Shown one piece after another: positions 23,624-31,075 of a stretch of DNA of 64,000 nt. The DNA lies in the IMG/VR virus record IMGVR_UViG_3300008448_009815, positions 1-64,000 of that record; one strand, given 5' to 3'. Each line of letters opens with the position of its first letter. Within the stretch, counting starts at the first letter, position 1. This stretch comes from a virus. Both the position numbers and the translations under genes were made by a program. The notes under the pieces are model-generated. The model saw nothing but the letters and a program-made list of their open reading frames with translations. It had not been told where the DNA came from and ran no database searches.

Positions 23624-24661
23624 ATGCCGATACCTAAAAAAATAAAAAAAACATTACCACTTACTCAATCTAAAACTTTATATCCAAGAAGAGAGGAACT
23701 TAAAGAAATGATTGAAAGGGATGGTACTTACCTACCAAAGTCGTTACTCCATGCGGATTTGGATAGAGGTTTTTTAGATTTTGTACGAGATGAATTAAAA
23801 TGTGTCGTTGAGGGTAAAACGGTACCAATGGTTGATATACTAATCTCAACTCAAAATTGGAGTCAGTTTGTTGAAACATGGGATTTCCAAAACATTGATA
23901 AAAATGCGGAACCCCCATTTATTACAGTAATTAGAACACCTGAAGTTAAATACGGATCAAATCCTGCATTAAGATGGAACATTCCAAATAGAAGACAATA
24001 TTATTATGCTCAAGTACCAACATGGGATGGACAACGACACGGAATGGACATTTATAAAATTCCACAACCAGTACCTGTTGATATAAAATATACGGTTGCG
24101 ATCATTTGTAACAGAATGAGAGAACTAAATAAGTTTAATCAGATTATACTTGAGAAGTTTTCATCAAGACAAGCGTATCAAAATATTAAAGGACATTATA
24201 TTCCAATTGTTAATGATGATATTACTGATGAATCAGTTTTAGATCTTGAGAAAAGAAAAGTTTATATTCAGAAGTATTCATTCACTATGTTAGGATTTCT
24301 TATTGATGAAGAGGAATTTGAAGTACAACCTGCGGTTACAAGGATATTCCAAATGTTTGAAGTGGACACTCAAACAAGAAAACGAAAACCAAGAAGAGAA
24401 GAACCGGCACCACCTTCATTATATACAACAACATATCCTGACGGAGTCACTGAAACGATACAAACTTTTGAGTACACTGCAAACCTATATTTAACCGATA
24501 CTTATAATGTTGATAATTTTAGTGTGTATATAAATGGTGATTATTATGGTGATACTTTGGAGGAATTTCAAATAAATACTAATGACATTTTAACCTTATT
24601 AGTGAATAAAATTAATCCATTGGAAGAGAGTAGAATATCATATACTCAAACATTATTATAA
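23624..24661 (+). CDS. gp15-like tail terminator / sheath stabiliser
   Basis: 345 residues; T4 gp15 is 272. The central portion follows the gp15 plan: VDIKYTVAIICNRMRELNKFNQIILEKFSSRQAY corresponds to the gp15 segment before its long helix, and KVYIQKYSFTMLGFLIDEEEFEVQPAVTRIFQMFEV to the final sheet. A C-terminal extra segment (about 265-345) with DGVTETIQTFEYT and VYINGDYYGDT looks like a small added beta domain. Gp15 caps the tail at the neck. Location directly before the sheath gene agrees with T4-like order. Convergent, end to end, with the small RHH gene. Confidence 0.65.
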   Translation: MPIPKKIKKTLPLTQSKTLYPRREELKEMIERDGTYLPKSLLHADLDRGFLDFVRDELKCVVEGKTVPMVDILISTQNWSQFVETWDFQNIDKNAEPPFITVIRTPEVKYGSNPALRWNIPNRRQYYYAQVPTWDGQRHGMDIYKIPQPVPVDIKYTVAIICNRMRELNKFNQIILEKFSSRQAYQNIKGHYIPIVNDDITDESVLDLEKRKVYIQKYSFTMLGFLIDEEEFEVQPAVTRIFQMFEVDTQTRKRKPRREEPAPPSLYTTTYPDGVTETIQTFEYTANLYLTDTYNVDNFSVYINGDYYGDTLEEFQINTNDILTLLVNKINPLEESRISYTQTLL

Positions 24662-24823
24662 CTACTCCCCGTATATATCCTTTTTTTCTTTACACTTTTC
24701 TGTAATTAGATTTTCTAAAAATCTATACATTTTAATTCCGCGCTTATCACAATACTTTTTTAGTATATCGTGAACCTCAACAGAAATCTTAAGATTCTTT
24801 ATTTTTTTAGGTGTTTCTTTCAT
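24662..24823 (-). CDS. Ribbon-helix-helix DNA-binding protein
   Basis: About 53 residues from the ATG at 24823. KNLKISVEVHDILKKYCDKRGIKMYRFLENLITEK is a textbook ribbon-helix-helix: one strand (LKISV), helix A (EVHDILKKYCDKRG) and helix B (MYRFLENLITEKC). Such proteins dimerise and insert the strand pair into operator DNA. A longer version from a TTG at 24856 adds VRFYSAFILP but would begin within two bases of the promoter box, so ATG is preferred. An inverted repeat upstream (24855-24870) is a likely operator. It may autoregulate and also act on the divergent sheath gene. Confidence 0.72.
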   Translation of the reverse strand: MKETPKKIKNLKISVEVHDILKKYCDKRGIKMYRFLENLITEKCKEKKDIYGE

Positions 24824-24854
24824 AGGTAGAATAAAGGCAGAATAAAATCTCACC

Positions 24855-24870
24855 AAAGTATAAATACTTT
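24855..24870. promoter_or_regulatory. Inverted repeat operator overlapping a minus-strand late box
   Basis: AAAGTAT-AA-ATACTTT is a perfect 7-bp inverted repeat with a 2-bp centre. On the minus strand it contains TATTTATA (plus coordinates 24859-24866), 35 nt before the RHH ATG. The site lies between the divergent RHH and sheath genes. Binding by the RHH protein is inferred. Confidence 0.6.
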
Positions 24871-24902
24871 ATCAGAAGTAAAGTTTTTGCCTAATTCACC
24901 AA

Positions 24903-24910
24903 TATTTATA
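24903..24910 (+). promoter_or_regulatory. Late-promoter box TATTTATA of the sheath gene
   Basis: Exact box, 35 nt before the sheath ATG, followed by an A-rich leader without Shine-Dalgarno. Confidence 0.6.
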
Positions 24911-24945
24911 TATAAAAAATAAATCTATAAACAAAAAAAAACAAA

Positions 24946-27900
24946 ATGGCAACTAACAGTAAAGTATTTGTATCACCAGGTGTCTATACTTCAGAAGTTG
25001 ATTTGAGTTTCGTTGCTCAAAGTGTGGGTGTTACCACATTGGGTATTGCGGGAGAGACTTTAAAAGGACCTGCATTCGAACCGATATTCATTAGAAACTT
25101 CGATGAATTCACGACATACTTCGGTGGTACTTCTCCTGAAAAATTTGTAAATACTCAAATTCCTAAATATGAAGCAGCATACATCGCAAAGGCGTATTTA
25201 CAACAATCAAATCAATTATTTGTAACAAGAATCCTTGGATTATCGGGTTATGATGCGGGACCATCTTGGTCAGTAGTTACAGTTGCAAATGTTGATCCAA
25301 CGACTGTTGGGTTTGATTGTGCAAGTGGTGTAACCGTTGATTGTGTTTTTGAATGTACTTCAGCTAATACTATTGATTTTACGGTACCTTTTAGTGGATG
25401 TAACAGTACTGACGGGACAGTTAACTTTTTAAGTGATTTTCCTACAGTAATACAAAGTATGTTAACAGAATCATACCAACAATTTGACGGAGGAACCTCA
25501 TCAATAGATGCTGATATTACAAGTACAATTTTTAGTATTATCTCTTTAGATGATCCAACTACAGGACAGACAGTAATTGATTATTTTGGTTCTATTGATC
25601 CTGATGATTATTCAGGATTTACTAATCCTACTTTTTCTGCGGGAACTCAAAACAATAGATTTGATGTACCTTCAGTTGATTTAGCTCAAACTGATTTAAC
25701 ATCACCATTAAATGATTCTTGGTATTACGCTTTATTTGATAATACAGGTAATGGTAATTACACAGGATTCTCATTTTACTCATATGTAACAGGAGTTACT
25801 GCAACTACAACAACAAGTAATTGTGCATCATTCTACGACTATTCAATTAGTGGAACATCCGCAAGTATAAACTATAATACTAATGTTATTAGTGTTTGTT
25901 TACCATCAGGGTTTACAGGTAATTTATCGGCATTAACTCCGACATTCAGTGCGTGTACAACAGGGGTTAGTGTTAATAGTGTTACACAGGTAAGTAATTC
26001 CACAGTGGTAAACTTCTCAGCAGGTACTGTGGAATATGTGTTAACATCGGGAGATGGATCAGTTACAACAACTTGGACTGTAAATGTTTATGAATACGAT
26101 CCTTGTTTAACTTGTCCTGGTTCTAACGGTGGATCACAAAATGTTGGTGAATTTACAACTTGTTATTCAGGTAATGTCGTTGGTAAAATTTATCTTTACA
26201 CAGGTAATTCATTCACTGATTACGATGATTTAGTCGTAACAACATTAAGATCAAGAGGTGTATCTAATTATACTGATGGAAATAACCCAACTTGGGAAGT
26301 GACAGGAATTACTGACGTAACTCTTGATATGACAGGACCTTATTCAGGGGTTTCTAAAAATCCTTATTTACCATTTGTGGTTAATGTTACCAACTACCAA
26401 GGAGATTCATTCTCGTTTGAAACATCAATGAGTATATCAGACGCTAAATATGTAACTAAAGTATTTGGTACTAGTAATTTTGGTAAACCTAGAACAACAG
26501 TTCCATTAATGGTTGAGGAAAGATTCCAATCATTATTAAATTACGCATATAGAAAAGGTTATATTAGAGGATTAAATTCTGAGTTAATTTCACTTGATTC
26601 CGCTCAAAGTCAAAGTTCTACATCTATTGGGTGGTACTTAGATAGATATCAATCACCAAGTTCCCCTTGGGTTGTATCCGAAGTAAGAGGTAGTAAAGTT
26701 TATAACTTATTCAAATTCTATACAATTGCTGACGGTAATGATGCAAACACAAGTGTAAAACTTTCAATTACAGATATTTCATTCGCTAATCAAACATTTA
26801 CAGTGTTAGTTAGAGATTATTTTGATACAGATTCTGCACCTACAGTTCTTGAGAAATTCACTAACTGTTCAATGGATCCAAGTCAAAATAGTTTTATTGC
26901 TAAAAAAATTGGTACATTAGATGGTGAATACGAATTGAACTCTAAATATGTTATGGTTGAAATGAATGAGGATGCTCCTATTGATTCACTACCTTGTGGA
27001 TTTGAAGGGTTTAACTTCAGAGAGTACTCAGGTGCTAGATCTCCATTCCCAATCTTTAAAACAAAATACGATTTCCCTGGTGAAGTAATTTATAACCCAC
27101 CATTTGGTTTACCAACAGGAGGAGATAACGCAACTACAACAGGTGGTGATAATGTTAGAAGAACATATTTGGGTATGTCTAATTTCTGGGGTTACGATCC
27201 TGACTTCTTTGAGTATGTTGGTAAAAGAAATCCAATTTCTACTTGCGACATTGAGGGAGGACAGTGGTCTTACAGAACAAGAGGATTCCACATGGATAAA
27301 AACGCAAGTGGTATTACTATCGGAAGTGCGTTCTCAACAAGTGGAACACCAAGATTCTATGTAGGTGATGCACCGTTTGCTTCAGAACCTATAAATGAAA
27401 CAAGTCCTTACTACAGATTGTTCTCAAGAAAATTCACTTTGTTTGTACAAGGAGGGTTTGATGGATGGGACATATATAGAGAAAGAAGAACAAATAGTGA
27501 TAGATATGTTTTAGGTAGAATCGGATTCTTAAATGGTTCTTGTCCTACAGATAGATATCCTGATGCTAAAGGATGGGGAGCGTTTAAACAAATTTCTATC
27601 GGTGACGGTACAAGAACTTGGGCAAATACTGACTACTACGCATATTTGTTGGGTATTAGAACATTCTCTAACCCTGAAGCGGTAAACATTAATGTATTCG
27701 TAACTCCTGGTATTGATTATGTAAATAATTCAGACTTGGTTGGTGATGCGGTTGAGATGATTGAGTTTGAGAGAGCTGATTCATTGTATATTACAACAAC
27801 ACCTGACTACGATTTATTATTACCGACAACGACAGGAACTGATGGTTTAATCTATCCTACTGAAGCGGTTGATAATTTGGAGACTGCGGGAATTGACTCT

Positions 27901-28518
27901 AACTATACTTGTACTTACTATCCTTGGGTATTAACTCGTGATACTGTTAATAACACACAAATCTATATCCCAGCAACAGCTGAGGTAACTAGAAACTTGG
28001 CGTTGACAGATAATATCGCATTCCCTTGGTTCGCCGCGGCGGGTTACACTCGTGGTATTGTTAACTCAATCAAAGCTCGTAAGAAGTTGACTCAAGAAGA
28101 TAGAGACACATTATATGTAGGTAGAATCAACCCAATCGCAACCTTCTCTGATGTTGGTACAGTAATTTGGGGTAACAAAACTCTACAAGTTAGAGAGTCA
28201 GCACTTGACAGAATCAATGTTAGACGATTGTTACTACAAGCTCGTAAATTGATTTCAGCGGTTTCTGTGAGATTGTTGTTCGATCAAAACGATGAACAAG
28301 TTAGACAAGACTTCTTAAATGCGGTTAACCCTATCTTGGATTCAATCAGAAGAGACAGAGGTTTATATGATTTCCGTGTGACAGTTTCAAGTGATACTGC
28401 AGACTTAGATAGAAATCAGTTAACAGGTAAGATTTATGTGAAACCTACTCGTTCACTTGAATTTATTGATATCACATTCTACATTACCCCAACAGGAGCG
28501 TCGTTTGAGAATATCTAA
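24946..28518 (+). CDS. 18: Contractile tail sheath protein (gp18-like) with large insertion
   Basis: The N-terminus (SPGVYTSEVDLSF, GIAGETLKGPAFEPIFIRNFDEFTTYFGG, IPKYEAAYIAKAYLQQSN, FVTRILGLSGYDAGPSW) and the C-terminal 200 residues (FPWFAAAGYTRG, LYVGRINPIATFSDVG, IRRDRGLYDFRV) are clearly sheath. At 1190 residues it is nearly twice T4 gp18 (659). An insertion of about 300 residues (110-410) contains a Bacteroidetes-type Ig-like domain at about 295-385 (VNFSAGTVEYVLTSGDGSVT resembling DUF5018-like repeats). In T4 the extra gp18 domain sits on the outer tail surface, so this sheath is probably decorated. Followed by a strong terminator. Confidence 0.93.
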   Translation: MATNSKVFVSPGVYTSEVDLSFVAQSVGVTTLGIAGETLKGPAFEPIFIRNFDEFTTYFGGTSPEKFVNTQIPKYEAAYIAKAYLQQSNQLFVTRILGLSGYDAGPSWSVVTVANVDPTTVGFDCASGVTVDCVFECTSANTIDFTVPFSGCNSTDGTVNFLSDFPTVIQSMLTESYQQFDGGTSSIDADITSTIFSIISLDDPTTGQTVIDYFGSIDPDDYSGFTNPTFSAGTQNNRFDVPSVDLAQTDLTSPLNDSWYYALFDNTGNGNYTGFSFYSYVTGVTATTTTSNCASFYDYSISGTSASINYNTNVISVCLPSGFTGNLSALTPTFSACTTGVSVNSVTQVSNSTVVNFSAGTVEYVLTSGDGSVTTTWTVNVYEYDPCLTCPGSNGGSQNVGEFTTCYSGNVVGKIYLYTGNSFTDYDDLVVTTLRSRGVSNYTDGNNPTWEVTGITDVTLDMTGPYSGVSKNPYLPFVVNVTNYQGDSFSFETSMSISDAKYVTKVFGTSNFGKPRTTVPLMVEERFQSLLNYAYRKGYIRGLNSELISLDSAQSQSSTSIGWYLDRYQSPSSPWVVSEVRGSKVYNLFKFYTIADGNDANTSVKLSITDISFANQTFTVLVRDYFDTDSAPTVLEKFTNCSMDPSQNSFIAKKIGTLDGEYELNSKYVMVEMNEDAPIDSLPCGFEGFNFREYSGARSPFPIFKTKYDFPGEVIYNPPFGLPTGGDNATTTGGDNVRRTYLGMSNFWGYDPDFFEYVGKRNPISTCDIEGGQWSYRTRGFHMDKNASGITIGSAFSTSGTPRFYVGDAPFASEPINETSPYYRLFSRKFTLFVQGGFDGWDIYRERRTNSDRYVLGRIGFLNGSCPTDRYPDAKGWGAFKQISIGDGTRTWANTDYYAYLLGIRTFSNPEAVNINVFVTPGIDYVNNSDLVGDAVEMIEFERADSLYITTTPDYDLLLPTTTGTDGLIYPTEAVDNLETAGIDSNYTCTYYPWVLTRDTVNNTQIYIPATAEVTRNLALTDNIAFPWFAAAGYTRGIVNSIKARKKLTQEDRDTLYVGRINPIATFSDVGTVIWGNKTLQVRESALDRINVRRLLLQARKLISAVSVRLLFDQNDEQVRQDFLNAVNPILDSIRRDRGLYDFRVTVSSDTADLDRNQLTGKIYVKPTRSLEFIDITFYITPTGASFENI

Positions 28519-28535
28519 TAAAAGAATAATAAAAG

Positions 28536-28566
28536 AAAAGGGAGATAAATTCTCCCTTTTTTTATT
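28536..28566 (+). terminator. Intrinsic terminator after the sheath gene
   Basis: AAAAGGGAGA (28536-28545), 5-nt loop, TCTCCCTTTT (28551-28560), then more T. Perfect 10-bp stem with T-run. Confidence 0.85.
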
Positions 28567-28573
28567 TATTGAA

Positions 28574-28581
28574 TATTTATT
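28574..28581 (+). promoter_or_regulatory. Late-promoter box variant TATTTATT
   Basis: In the context GAATATTTATTAAT, ending 3 nt before the ATG of the HAD-like gene and directly after the sheath terminator. If used as elsewhere, transcription would begin inside the coding sequence, so its use here is doubtful. Confidence 0.35.
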
Positions 28582-28584
28582 AAT

Positions 28585-29484
28585 ATGAATTATAGTGTTT
28601 TAACAAGACAAATCATCAAAGAGATGGTTAACGAAGTTGAGGAAAAAAAATACGGTGTGAAATATTATGCATTTGACTGGGATGATAATCTTATGAAAAT
28701 GCCAACTCAAATTATTTTAATGAGTGAAGGTGGTGATGAGGTTGGTATGTCAACTGAAGATTTTGCGGAATATAGAACTGACATTGGAAAAACTCCTTTT
28801 GAATATGACGGGGAGACTATTGTTGGTTTTGCTGAAAACCCGTTCAGATTTTTTGGAACTCAAGGGGATTCAAAGTTTATGAGGGATATTGAAAACGCCC
28901 CGTTAGTTAGAGGACCTTGGTCGGATTTTATTGAGGCAATTAATAACGGTTCAGTATTTTCAATCATTACCGCAAGAGGACATCACCCAAATACACTTAA
29001 AAAAGGTGTGTTAAAATTAATTTTGATGGGTAGAGGTGGACTTGATAAAGAAAAACTTGTGGAGAGTCTTATTAGATACAGGGAGATTATGGGATTAAAA
29101 CCAATTAAAGATGAAAATTGGTTAATCAGAGATTATCTTGATAGATGTAAATTTTACCCTGTGAGTTATGGTGCGGGTTCCGCGACTAATCCTGAAGAAG
29201 GTAAAGTTAAAGCAATGGAGGAATTTATTAATTATGTTAAAAGAATGTCAATTAGATTACAGAAAAAAGAATATCAATTCATAAATGATGTAAGTAATAA
29301 CTTTGTTCCTAAAATGCCTATGGTAGGTTTTTCAGATGATGATATAAGAAATGTAGAAGTAATGAAAAAACATTTTGAAAAGAAACCAGATAATATATTA
29401 AGAACTTATCATACAAAAGATGATGAAAAAACTATGATGGAGCAACTAGTTAAAAGAACAATATTGAAAATTAAATCAAAGTAA
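28585..29484 (+). CDS. HAD-superfamily-like hydrolase with N-terminal targeting-like helix
   Basis: After an amphipathic N-terminal segment (SVLTRQIIKEMVNEVEEKKYG) comes a strand with FDWDDNLMKMPT (D31-x-D33), a HAD motif I in which Asp and Asn follow. SIITARGHHP near 123-132 carries the HAD motif II Thr. The Asp pair of motif IV is not obvious. HAD proteins are mostly phosphatases. It is placed between the sheath and tube genes, an odd site for a soluble enzyme unless it is packaged or acts in assembly. The substrate is unknown. Confidence 0.65.
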   Translation: MNYSVLTRQIIKEMVNEVEEKKYGVKYYAFDWDDNLMKMPTQIILMSEGGDEVGMSTEDFAEYRTDIGKTPFEYDGETIVGFAENPFRFFGTQGDSKFMRDIENAPLVRGPWSDFIEAINNGSVFSIITARGHHPNTLKKGVLKLILMGRGGLDKEKLVESLIRYREIMGLKPIKDENWLIRDYLDRCKFYPVSYGAGSATNPEEGKVKAMEEFINYVKRMSIRLQKKEYQFINDVSNNFVPKMPMVGFSDDDIRNVEVMKKHFEKKPDNILRTYHTKDDEKTMMEQLVKRTILKIKSK

Positions 29485-29507
29485 ATAGAAAAAATTTTAC
29501 AACGATA

Positions 29508-29515
29508 TATTTATA
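29508..29515 (+). promoter_or_regulatory. Late-promoter box TATTTATA of the tube gene
   Basis: In GATATATTTATAAATA, 34 nt before the tube ATG. The same stretch also contains TATAAATA, the T4 late consensus, in overlapping register. Confidence 0.6.
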
Positions 29516-29549
29516 AATAAAAATAAACAAAAATTTAAAAGAAAAAATT

Positions 29550-30038
29550 ATGGCTGATTTGTTAATGAAAATGCCAGTTCCTTACGAACCGAAAAGACAG
29601 AACCGATTTATATTAAGATTCCCATCTTCATTGGGTATAAATGAGTGGTTTGTAGAGAGTGCGTCTAGACCATCTATCAAAATCGGTTCAACTGAGATAC
29701 AGTTCTTAAATACTTCAACATTCGTTGCAGGTAGATTCAACTGGGATCCAATTACAGTTAAATTCCGTGACCCTATCGGACCATCTGCATCACAAGCATT
29801 AATGGAGTGGGTTCGTTTATGTGCGGAGTCTGTAACAGGTCGTATGGGTTATGCTGCTGGTTACAAAAAGAATGTTGACATTGAGATGTTAGATCCAACA
29901 GGTGTTGTTGTTGAGAAGTGGATTTTGGAAGGTACATTTATGACTGATGTAAACTTTGGTTCATTGTCTTATTCACAAGATGCGTTGGCAGATATTTCGG
30001 CAACACTTCGTATGGATCGTTGTATCCTTGTGTACTAA
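29550..30038 (+). CDS. 19: Tail tube protein (gp19-like)
   Basis: 162 residues, the same length class as T4 gp19 (163). RQNRFILRFPSSLGINEWFVESASRPS near the start, the central WDPITVKFRDPIGPSASQALMEWVR, and WILEGTFMTDVNFGSLSYSQDALADISATLRMDRC at the end are the typical tube-protein beta-barrel segments. It polymerises as hexamer rings inside the sheath. It has its own late box and is followed by a strong terminator, suggesting very high late expression. Confidence 0.93.
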   Translation: MADLLMKMPVPYEPKRQNRFILRFPSSLGINEWFVESASRPSIKIGSTEIQFLNTSTFVAGRFNWDPITVKFRDPIGPSASQALMEWVRLCAESVTGRMGYAAGYKKNVDIEMLDPTGVVVEKWILEGTFMTDVNFGSLSYSQDALADISATLRMDRCILVY

Positions 30039-30060
30039 AAATATATTTTATATGAAATAC

Positions 30061-30092
30061 ATCCCATATGGTTTATTCCGTATGGGATTTTT
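30061..30092 (+). terminator. Intrinsic terminator after the tube gene
   Basis: ATCCCATATGG (30061-30071) pairs with CCGTATGGGAT (30078-30088), one G-U, 6-nt loop, followed by T5. Confidence 0.85.
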
Positions 30093-30137
30093 ATTTACAA
30101 AAAATATAAGTAAAGTATCTTTATAATAAAAAAGATT

Positions 30138-30902
30138 ATGGAAAACAATGTTGCACAATATGGACAAATGGATTTTAACTTACCACACGATGTGGTTAAA
30201 TTACCATCAGGAGGAATTTTTTATAAATCTAAAAAGAAGAGTGTTAAAGTTGGTTATTTAACTGCGTCTGACGAAAACATTTTGTCAAATATTAATCCTA
30301 ATAAATCAATTAGGGAAAGTATTATTCTACCTTTATTAAGAAATAAAATTTACGAACCTGATTTAAGACCTGATGAATTATTAGATGGTGATATTGAAGC
30401 GTTAATGATATTTTTAAGGAACACTTCATTTGGACCTGAATATAACATATCAATAAAGGATCCTGCAACAAACAAAGGATTTGAAACAACTATTTTATTA
30501 GATGAATTAAACATTAAAAAAACAGATGTTGATCCTGATGAAAATGGGTATGTTACAACAACATTACCAAGAAGCGGTAATTCCGTTAAACTTAAATTTT
30601 TAAATGTTAGAGATTTAATTGAAATTGAAGAAATTATTGATCAATACCCTGCAGGTAGAATACCACCGTCACAAACAATTAGATTGAATAAAATGATTGT
30701 TTCCATTGACGGAAATGAAGATAGAAGTCACATTTCTAAGTTTATTGAGTCAATGCCAATTATGGATTCAAAACATATTAAAAAGTTTGTTTTAGATAAT
30801 GAACCAAGATTAGACTTAACAAAACAAGTAATAGCCCCGTCAGGAGAAAAGGTAATGGTTAACATTGCGTTTGGGGTTGAATTTTTTCGGCCTTTTTTCT
30901 GA
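30138..30902 (+). CDS. gp26/tail-assembly-chaperone-like protein (zero frame)
   Basis: 254 residues. Starts with DFNLPHDVVKLPSGGIFY, then TASDENIL and helical segments, as in the T4-type baseplate/chaperone family to which gp26 belongs. Located between tail tube and tape-measure genes, where long-tailed phages encode their tail assembly chaperones. The frame ends at TGA (30900-30902) immediately after a T6 run, while the +1 frame continues with 47 sensible residues (see next feature). Leader: a terminator precedes it and no exact late box is seen, although GTATCTTTATAA is near. Confidence 0.65.
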   Translation: MENNVAQYGQMDFNLPHDVVKLPSGGIFYKSKKKSVKVGYLTASDENILSNINPNKSIRESIILPLLRNKIYEPDLRPDELLDGDIEALMIFLRNTSFGPEYNISIKDPATNKGFETTILLDELNIKKTDVDPDENGYVTTTLPRSGNSVKLKFLNVRDLIEIEEIIDQYPAGRIPPSQTIRLNKMIVSIDGNEDRSHISKFIESMPIMDSKHIKKFVLDNEPRLDLTKQVIAPSGEKVMVNIAFGVEFFRPFF

Positions 30903-31041
30903 TTACACAAAAATTTTACTTGACGAATATTATATCCTTGCAAAAATTCTGAGAACATCATATTCAGACTTTCTATCTATGCCAACATATATCCGAAGAT
31001 ATTTAATTAATAAAATTATTGAGGAACATAAAAGTGAATAA
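30891..31041 (+). CDS. Frameshift extension of the gp26-like gene (+1 or -2 recoding)
   Basis: At CCTTTTTTCTGA the zero frame stops at TGA. The frame that reads TCT GAT TAC continues to TAA at 31039-31041: SDYTKILLDEYYILAK, then a helix with MPTYIRRYLINKIIEEHKSE. The short helical tail with Pro-x(2)-RR resembles the small gp51-like or chaperone tails of T4 relatives, and no start codon precedes it, so it needs recoding. A -2 slip of tRNA-Phe from TTC to TTT on the T6 run, or a +1 shift at the stop, would join them into about 300 residues. A sequencing or replication indel in T6 is the main alternative. Confidence 0.55.
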
Positions 31042-31042
31042 T

Positions 31043-31075
31043 TAATATTTATATAGAAATACAATTTAAATGTTA
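31043..31075 (+). promoter_or_regulatory. Late box within a start-codon hairpin (tape-measure gene)
   Basis: TATTTATA (31046-31053) overlaps the left arm TAATATTTA (31043-31051), which pairs over 9 positions (one G-U) with TAAATGTTA (31067-31075), containing the ATG at 31070. The loop is 15 nt. Confidence 0.55.

Noticed and set aside
24824-24856. TTG or GTG start for the RHH protein
   Set aside because: Would place the start within a few bases of the promoter box and inside the palindrome; the ATG at 24823 gives a normal leader.
30903-31069. Separate small gene after the gp26-like stop
   Set aside because: No start codon precedes the 47 residues near the junction; better explained by recoding or an indel.
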